From: Mucidula mucida
Taxonomy: Eukaryota; Basidiomycota; Agaricomycetes; Agaricales; Physalacriaceae
Length of the DNA: 64,000 bases
Reading direction: 5' to 3'
NCBI GenBank assembly: GCA_015501055.1
Contig: JADNYV010000158.1
Span: forward strand, 23,223-87,222
Part shown: positions 57,236 through 64,000 of the stretch, piece by piece
Position numbering within the stretch: the stretch's first letter is position 1
Layout: each line of letters begins with the position of its first letter
Program-made: the position numbers and the translations under genes
Notes under the pieces: model-generated
Databases searched by the model: none
What the model saw: the letters and a program-made list of their open reading frames with translations, nothing else
Told to the model about the DNA's origin: nothing

Positions 57236-59087
57236 TCAAGAGCTATCTGCTTTCGTAGTTTCATCAGGGCTCTCTATTTGTGCCCTATGGTTCCGAAGAC
57301 GCCCTAGCAGCGCACCACTGATGGCGATGGCCAGTATCGAGCCAGCGAGTAGCCCAACACAAACGGAAAAGGATACTTTATAGGTAGGTCCATAGGTCGC
57401 TAAACGAATAATAACAATGAATGTCTGTGAGTATCGTGGGAGTCAGCGAGACGTACTTGAGAAGACTTGAGGCCCAGAATGCCACTGAACTGGGCGATAG
57501 CATTGGTGATACCGATTGACATGCCAGCAGCAGTGGTTCCGCGGGATGCCTCGACACGGTTGGGCCATAGGACGGGATAGACAGAGCCGGCGGTAGCAGT
57601 CGCCACCAGAAGTGATAGATATCGGACGACGGGAACCTGGCAAGGTTGAGATGTTGCTGGACCAGCGCTTTCATAACACTTACCTTGACCGTCAGGAGAA
57701 TTATACAACAAATGATGTTCGTGAACTCCACTACGAAAGCGTCAGACACACTGCCGATATTGAAGCAGAATAACTTACAGCCCATTGCGACGCGGAAAGG
57801 ATTCCAGTAATGGCGCTGAATGAGCCAGCCAAGCAGGTTCAGTAGGACGAAGGCTGAAACGAAGGCGGCATGGAAAGAACGTTGCTCAGAGCAGTTGTGG
57901 TGAATCCTATACAGACTCAGTCACGCTTTTGATATATGCGAAGGACACGTACCAAGTTCATAGATGACAGTTGGGAGAACATAAGAAAGACCAAAGCCTC
58001 CAACAGCATGGCAGAACCAAACGGCGGAGAACGACCAGAAGCTGGGGTCTGAAACGAGCCTAATGACCTGGGGTGTGTCCCAAGTCTTGCTTTCCTTTGT
58101 GGGCGCGTCGGAAGAGAGGCGTCCGATGACAGTCGCCCGCTCACGTTCGCTGAGGAACTTTGCTGTCTGGGGGTAATCAGGCAGAATGAACAGCGTCGCG
58201 ACACCCATGAGGATCGCAGGAATGCCCTCTGTCGTAGTCAAAGGTCAATACCCTTACTGAAGAGGGTCCTAAAAATCGACTAACCGATGATGAAGAGCCA
58301 TCGCCAACCCGCTAGCCTCCCGTCCGCGTAGGAAACAGCAAAGGCGAGGAACCCTCCGACGAAACCGCTGACCTGTCCGAAGGAGTAGAATGCGGCGATT
58401 CGTAAAGCGAGTTCTTCTGGTCGGAACCAGAACGCCAAGTAGTAGATGACGCAAGGATAGTATCCTGCTTCGGCGGCGCCCAGCACTTTAAAAGGTGTAA
58501 GACTAAAGTAAAGACAATGGTTTGGCAAGCGCAAAAACTCACAGACACGACAAGTTATTAAGCCACCATAGTTTTGCACAGCGCCGACGCAGCAGACGAT
58601 GATTCCCCAGGTGATCATGATGCGTCCAATCCAAAAGCTGGGTCTATTACCCGAAAGCGTCAGAACGATTAATGCACTTGTAACAAAAGAAGAGACAAAC
58701 GTTGTTCGTTTCATGAGCAGCGTTGAGATGGGTTCCAGCGCAGCGTATGGATAGAAAAAGCAGGATATGACCCAGTTCCATTGCTGAGGGCTAAGATTTA
58801 GCTGCTTCTTGATCCCATGACCTTGCTCGATATTCATGATGGCCGCGTTGGACACATTGTTGATGTCGATACGCATGACGAGGTAGGTGATGCATAACCA
58901 GGGAAGGATGCGAAGGTCTAAACAAATTCCCGTCAGTTCGCGTTATGCCAAGGTCTGAAGATTCCTCTTTACCAATGCGCCGTTGAACTTTTCGCAGCTC
59001 CTCTTCTGAAAGCGGCGTGCCCAGTTCAGGATCCTCTACGGAGGGCGTCGCGATGATGGAGCTTTTGCGGTCGAGATCCAGAGACAT
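57236..59087 (-). CDS. MFS transporter, anion:cation symporter (Dal5/allantoate-like) group, one frame break
   Basis: Plasma-membrane carrier for a small organic anion or vitamin; substrate unknown. ATG 59087 gives a hydrophilic start, then the group signature DLRILPWLCITYLVMRIDIN, NNVSNAAIMN, LNLSPQQWNWVISCFFYPY, the amphipathic LGAAEAGYYPCVIYYLAFWF, ISFGQVSGFVGGFLAF-type helices and a central loop with LPDYPQTAKFLSERERA. C-terminal helices include YPVLWPNRV, GTTAAGMSIGITNA and VCVGLLAGSILAIAI. The stop is TGA 57236-57238. About ten short introns. Between VLSMPP and AFVSAFVLLN (near 57862-57870) the frame steps back one base; the rest is intact. Group assignment is firm. Confidence 0.8.
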
Positions 59088-59723
59088 AACGGGGGGCTAG
59101 AGCGAGCGAAGTCACTCAAGGGAATGACGAACGACATTCGCTGTATTATACCCTCGCCGCGCTCAAGTGCAAGGCGATGGAAGATCGATGGGCCTGGGGA
59201 GCGAAACGCAGATAAGAAATTGCCACCAATAGCATCCCATGATAACGCTCATGACAACCCAGCTATGTGCATTTAGACATGATGATGCAAGTCTGGATGA
59301 AGTGAGGAACGTGTGAAATTCAAATTGTTGACGCGTCTTGTAGCGACACGTGATGCCGCCCCTTCTTCCTTTCACCACCGACTGCACGCGCGGATCAATC
59401 AGCTCGTAGATAACTCAGAATCGCGGGGGGACATACGTCCACAGCGGATCCGACGCTGTCAATCTGTTGTCCTTGCGCGCACATTTCCCATCCCTGATTG
59501 TGGCATCATCGCGTCTTCCTCTTGCGCAACCTCTCAAACCTCCCATCATCGGAGCGTGGGCCGCTTTGACTAGGCGCCCTGATGTCGCAGCCATATCATC
59601 ACTGAATGGTGCAATATGGCCTCTTTCGAAGATTGCGGTCCCGTGCAAGCCCAAGCGATAACCCTCCATTGCCGATATTTATAACAATCAAGAAGGGGCA
59701 AACTACTTCCTTACCCCATCATA
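59088..59723. other. Divergent promoter region between MFS and 2OG oxygenase genes
   Basis: Shared 5' region of two divergently transcribed genes. No coding feature is supported. GATATTTATAACAA at ~59674 may serve the plus gene. Confidence 0.45.
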
Positions 59724-61249
59724 ATGCCCGCAATCCACAAGCCCACCGTTCAGCCTTGGACTATCCCGCCTCCGACGTCTGCGTCCCTCGATTGGGCACC
59801 GCTGGTGATCATCGATTTGTCCAAGTTCGATACACCTGGTGGAAAGGAAGCGCTTGCGGCCGATCTGAAAGACGCGGTGAAGAACTGGGGTTTCTGGACG
59901 GTCGTCAATACTGGTATTTCTCAAGAGCAGCTTGATCGTCAGCTCGCTATTGGGAACGCGTTTTCAAGCTTCCTCTTGAAGAGAAGAGGAAAGTCGCTTG
60001 CGATTTCAAGGAGGGAAAGTGCGTTTCGATATATCCTTCTAGGCTTTATCGCTGACGACTCGCTGACAGCTACTTTGGCTATCGCGAGCCGACACGGTTC
60101 ATTGGTAACAGCGATGTTAAGGAGAATATGGAAATGGTACGCTGACTCGTTGTTACCATTAACACCCAGGCTGATACCGCGTATTTGCAGCTCAACGTAC
60201 CCAAGCTCACGCCCGACTACGAGAACGTTCCTCTGCACGATATCGTCCGGCAGTTCCACGACGAGATCGCACCCTTCCATCGTCTAGTCTGGGAGAATGT
60301 CATACGAAGACTCTTCGTTCTGTTCGCTATAATCTTGGAACTTCCAGAAAACTATTTCGTCGATCGGCACCACTACGATGCACCGTCAGAGGATCATCTG
60401 CGATATGTGCGTCCGTTTTTATATATGTCGATACTATATGTTACTAAGTATAGTCCTAGATGGTCTACCATCCACGATCGCTTGAGGAGGACAAGAAGAT
60501 TGGCGACCAGTGGAGCGCGGGACATACAGGTACGTATTCAAAGCTTACTTTCCGTATTATCGACTGACTATCTTTGCAGACTTTGGTAAATAGGTTTCGG
60601 ACTCATAACCACGATCATTCCCTGACCTGTCTACTCTTAGGGTCGCTTACATTACTATTCTCACAGTCCGTGGCAGCGTAGGTCACATCGTTCTATAAAC
60701 TCCTTCACATATCCGACGTTCCCCAGACTTCAAATCCGAACTCCGTCCAACGAATGGAAGTGGGTTAAATACATCCCAGGAGGCATTACGTGCAACGCAG
60801 CTGATACGCTTTCGTTCTTGACCAAGGTACATGGACTTTCTATGTTCCTTCCCCCGAGCTCATCGTGCTTTGTTTCTAGGGATACATCAAGAGCACCGTC
60901 CATCGCGTCGTACGTCCTCCCCCCGACCAAGCGCATCTTGAACGACTAGGGCTCTTCTATTTCGTGCGCCCGGGCGACAATGTACCCATGGTCCCTGCGC
61001 CGAGCCCTGTTCTCATTCGGGAGGGCTTACTAACCGAAGGCGAAGCCACAGAGTCAGAAGACGCCGTCAAGGGATATGGTACGTTCGCCTACCATCGCAT
61101 CGTGGGAAATTTTATTGATTGTTGTTAAAGAGTATGTGAGAGCGCGGGTTAAGAATGTTCATGACCGCAAGACGACACGCGTGGCGGAGCGCAATCCGGA
61201 CAATACGTTCCATGTTAAGAATTTGGCTGTAACTGATTATTATGTGTAG
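59724..61249 (+). CDS. 2-oxoglutarate/Fe(II)-dependent oxygenase (isopenicillin-N-synthase-like), one frame break
   Basis: Soluble non-haem iron enzyme that couples 2OG decarboxylation to oxidation of a small substrate, probably in secondary metabolism or detoxification. ATG 59724; the N-terminal DIOX_N part shows LVIIDLSKFD and VKNWGFWTVVNTGI. Later come FKLPLEEKRK, IVRQFHDEIAPFH and HHYDAPSEDHLRY. The catalytic domain shows GHTDFGSLTLLFSQ (iron ligands H and D), WKWVKYIPGGITCNAAD, KSTVHRVVRPPP (third ligand H) and ERLGLFYFVRPGD. The stop is TAG 61247-61249. At least six introns. The T4 run at 59961-59964 breaks the frame by one base just before FKLPLEEKRK. Divergent to the MFS gene, which might import or export a related compound (inference). 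Confidence 0.8.
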
Positions 61250-62987
61250 TTGTGGAAATGTATATGTATGTATGTGGAAGAATGATGTATTGTATTTCTC
61301 CGGAGACCTTTTTTGACCTGGCGTTATTCGGCGGAAGTCGCCAATGAGGAGAGCGTGTGATGATCTCGCAGAGTATGGCGCTGCGAAGCACCCCTTCTCG
61401 GGCATACCGATATTTGGAGAAGATGATCGCGGAAGGTGATTTCGATAGTGCCACTGCCACAACGTATATGCCTACGATGGCATTGACCTACTAGGAAGGC
61501 GTTACGAAGCGAGGCATGAGATACTATCATGACCATGATGACGAGAATACCACTCCGTGTGTTGATGGCTACGATCAATAGATGAACAAGACGTCGAAGA
61601 AGAGCGGCGTAGAATCCTGGAAATTGTTCGGTCCAGGTTCGGTCAGTAGGAAAGAAGGAACCGCAGACGCTGATTCGACGTCTTATTATGAAGCCACATC
61701 GACCCAGTCTAGAGGGATGAGAGGCATAGTGTCGATATGTAGGGGAATATGATACCAATGCGAAGCGACACAGGTAAGAGCCGATGCGTTGAAAGAGATT
61801 GTTTATAGCACTCACGGAGGACACGAACGGCCAGCTCAGAAGTTATTTCCGTCTTCAATAGGTCAGATATGAAACACTGTTTGACGTTGAAACACGTTGC
61901 AGAGAAGTTCGTCTGAGCAGTAGACTGGAGGTGGTCTTTTGGGGCAAGCCTAGATGAGACCCGAAGGACAACTAAAGGTACAGTGTTGAGCCTTGCGGAC
62001 GGCGAGGGCGCCTTAGATGAACATTGAAGTTGATGTACTCATGGAAACATTAGAGCAAATCATACGCATTGGGCGGGGTCAGTGTATATTCAATAAAACA
62101 AGTCTTAGACTCGTTGAGAAAACTTTTCGACGCGCCGATTGGTAGAAGCAGGGAGTTTGGTTAGGGCAACGTAGCTGGCCAGCTAAACAATACCGGCTGC
62201 GCTAGTACGCACTGGGTATAATATGCTATTAACATCAGGCGAAAGCTTGACTTGACTTGATGATAACGCTTGCCGCTGTACACGTCGCGTAGCAACGGTT
62301 CAAGTTGAGAGTCAGACCGTTGAGCAGTGATATAGGCATATGCATTTCGTCTGTCCCGCACAGATGTCCCGGATATAGATCTTCGTACGCGATAGACGTC
62401 GAGCGCAAACTTATTGGTTACGGACGCAGTGCTATAGAGTAAAAGGGGGCGAAACCGAGGCGAGAAATAGTCGGATACTCTGGTATGCGTGGATCCAAGG
62501 CTAAGCGAGTTCAATCCAAGCTAGGGCAAAACTAAGACATCGAAGCGAACGACATTGGCTTGGTCGCCTGTATATGGGTACAAACATCTCACCAGCGTGC
62601 ATTTTGCCCATCAGCGCCGGCGTCTCCACAGCCCAGAGAGCACACAGGCACGCCGACTCGAAAAGGCAAGCCCCGATGCTGACTCATCTACCCAACGCTT
62701 CGCTCTTCACCACCAGCTGGACGCATCCTCCGTCCTCCTCGTACGACTACGTCGACACCAGCAGCAGCAGGAGAGCCTTTAGCACCTGGCTCCGTGGCGT
62801 TGGATCCCTGCATCACAGCCAGATCCAAGATCAGAGCAGGACCAGCAGTTCCAGGAGTACCAGCTTGCGTTGGTCCCAGCAAGACGACGAGTCCTAGCCC
62901 AGCATACTCCATTCCAGTCTAATCCACTCCCCCGCGCACGTCGCCCAACTCGCTTCACCGCCCACGACGGTCGCCCCAACACTGCCG
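61250..62987. other. Mostly intergenic; holds a relic of the 7-TM-like family
   Basis: Apart from the relic at 61300-61740, short Ser/Pro-rich ORFs upstream of 62988 are probably leader sequence of the FHA-RING gene. Nothing else recognised. Confidence 0.35.
61300..61740 (-). pseudogene. Fragment of the basidiomycete 7-TM-like family
   Basis: In minus orientation near 61470-61390 a frame reads IVGIYVVAVALSKSPSAIIF, matching the last helix of the two family members (GIYVSMIILVVALSKSS in copy 1). About 300 nt upstream MPLIPLDWV resembles the start MPLIAPSQA of copy 1. Everything in between is missing or stop-ridden, so this is at most a truncated relic. Confidence 0.4.
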
Positions 62988-64000
62988 ATGGATCCGCCGC
63001 TGCATCCCGCGGCGCCCCATCTCACACACCAGGACTCTCCCCCTCCGCCTCGCGCCTCTACGATCCTCAACTTTAATCTGCTGCGCGGTCGACGGCAGAG
63101 CCAGGAACGCGAAGTCAGCCCTGACCTAAACAACCCGCCGAGTCCTGGCCTCGAAGGCGGAGGCGGCAGAGGTATCATGAGCGGTATGGGCATGCTTAGG
63201 AGGCGGCGAAGCGGGGGGCGCCGTGAATGTGCGACGGTACCGGGCAGTAGTAGTGCCGAGTGCGAGCGTCGGCGCGACGCATCGGATACGGCTTGTGCCG
63301 CACCTTGATTCCCGTCGGGCACTGCGCTTCGATGCCATTACGCGCGATCTCAAGGAGGGCGACGTGGCTCTGCGTATTGGGCGGTTTACGGAGCGGTCGA
63401 ATCCCCTGCGGCATCAACGACCACCAACAAGATTGCTTCAAATCAAAGGTGGTTTCCCGTGCGCATGCCGAGGTCTGGTGCGAGGCACCGGGCGTGTTTT
63501 ATGTGCGCGATACCAGGAGCAGCAGTGGCACGTTTCTCAACCATGTTAGGTTGAGCCCGGCGAACACCGAGAGTCGGGCCAGTGTGCTGCGCGACGGCGA
63601 TATTCTCCAGCTTGGAGTGGACTATCAAGGTGGCACGGAGGATATCTACAAGAGTGTCAAGATACGGGTAGAGGTGGGTCGGGAGTGGCAGGGCGGGAAG
63701 AATGCATTCAAGTGAGTAATCTCCCAAGAGCTTTGACAGCGCTAATTGCCGGACAGTACAAACGCGTTGAAGAATTTGAAGAGTCTCGCTGCAGCACCTA
63801 TACAGGTATCCAAATCCGCTGCAGGCGGTAGCAAGGCCAATATACCCGATTGCTGCATATGTACGCAATATCTGCCTGGATATTGTATATGCTAATGTCT
63901 CCTCCAGGCCTATTCGCCGTTTCTATACGGCAAGCGCTTTTCATCGCGCCGTGCTCGCACACCTTCCACTACAAGTGCATTCGCCCGTTGCTCGAGAACC
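62988..64000 (+). CDS. FHA-RING E3 ubiquitin ligase, Dma1/CHFR type, 3' partial, with frame breaks
   Basis: Mitotic-checkpoint/septation-type ubiquitin ligase: FHA binds phosphothreonine, RING recruits E2. A Pro-rich disordered N-terminus (from ATG 62988) leads to THRIRLVPHLDSRRALRF, DVALRIGRFTERS, KSKVVSRAHAEVW (FHA core, SRAHAE), SSSGTFLNHVRLSP and DGDILQLGVDYQGG, typical of Dma proteins. An intron at about 63713-63758 and another at 63860-63907 precede a RING-H2 with CCICLF, then PCSHTFHYKCIRPLLEN at the window edge. The rest of the RING lies outside. The frame steps back one base at the C4 run 63403-63406 and at 63435-63439, and changes once upstream near 63220. All protein blocks are highly conserved, so missing bases in the consensus are more likely than gene death. 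Family call firm. Confidence 0.82.

Noticed and set aside
1..64000. CRISPR arrays, bacterial operons, rRNA or tRNA genes
   Set aside because: None seen; introns, gene architecture and element types are fungal throughout. A tRNA scan could still find a tRNA I missed by eye.

Overview
The window reads as nuclear DNA of a filamentous basidiomycete, most likely a wood-decay agaricomycete. The reasons are dense intron-rich genes with introns of about 45-60 bp (GT...AG), a secreted multicopper laccase, lineage-expanded F-box families, a membrane-anchored heparinase-like lyase, an MLKL-NTD-like protein and a Ty3/gypsy element. Species placement is inference; no rRNA, tRNA, organellar or bacterial signal was recognised.

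Layout. 0-25 kb: a GNAT acetyltransferase entering from the left edge, an F-box gene, a laccase, a decayed F-box copy, a protein kinase, an imperfect tandem duplication, an intact F-box gene, a type II membrane-anchored heparinase-like protein (minus), a broken F-box paralogue (minus) and an F-box/LRR-like gene (minus). 26-29 kb: one unrecognised gene and empty sequence. 29.2-38.6 kb: a composite Ty3/gypsy structure in which two copies of the same internally deleted element lie head to head as a palindrome with arms of about 4.4 kb, bounded by 5-bp target-site duplications. 38.6-44 kb: gene-poor, with GGTATACC-rich repeats and three small hypothetical genes. 44-51 kb (all minus): a Cys/Pro-rich protein, a second copy of the 2-kb F-box gene, and two neighbouring multi-pass membrane paralogues. 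52-64 kb: a secreted glycosidase-like protein (plus), an MLKL-NTD-like gene (minus), an MFS transporter (minus), a 2-oxoglutarate/Fe(II) oxygenase (plus), a relic of the membrane family, and a Dma1/CHFR-type FHA-RING ubiquitin ligase running off the right edge.

The genes do not form an obvious pathway. Laccase, heparinase-like lyase, glycosidase-like protein, MFS carrier and 2OG oxygenase fit a saprotroph's secretory and metabolic repertoire. The F-box copies, the 7-TM-like copies and the retroelement make this an actively duplicating region. A striking property is that many otherwise well-conserved genes carry single-base frame breaks, mostly a missing base and often in a C or T run. The same kind of difference separates the two retroelement arms, so consensus error must be excluded before any of these genes is called dead.
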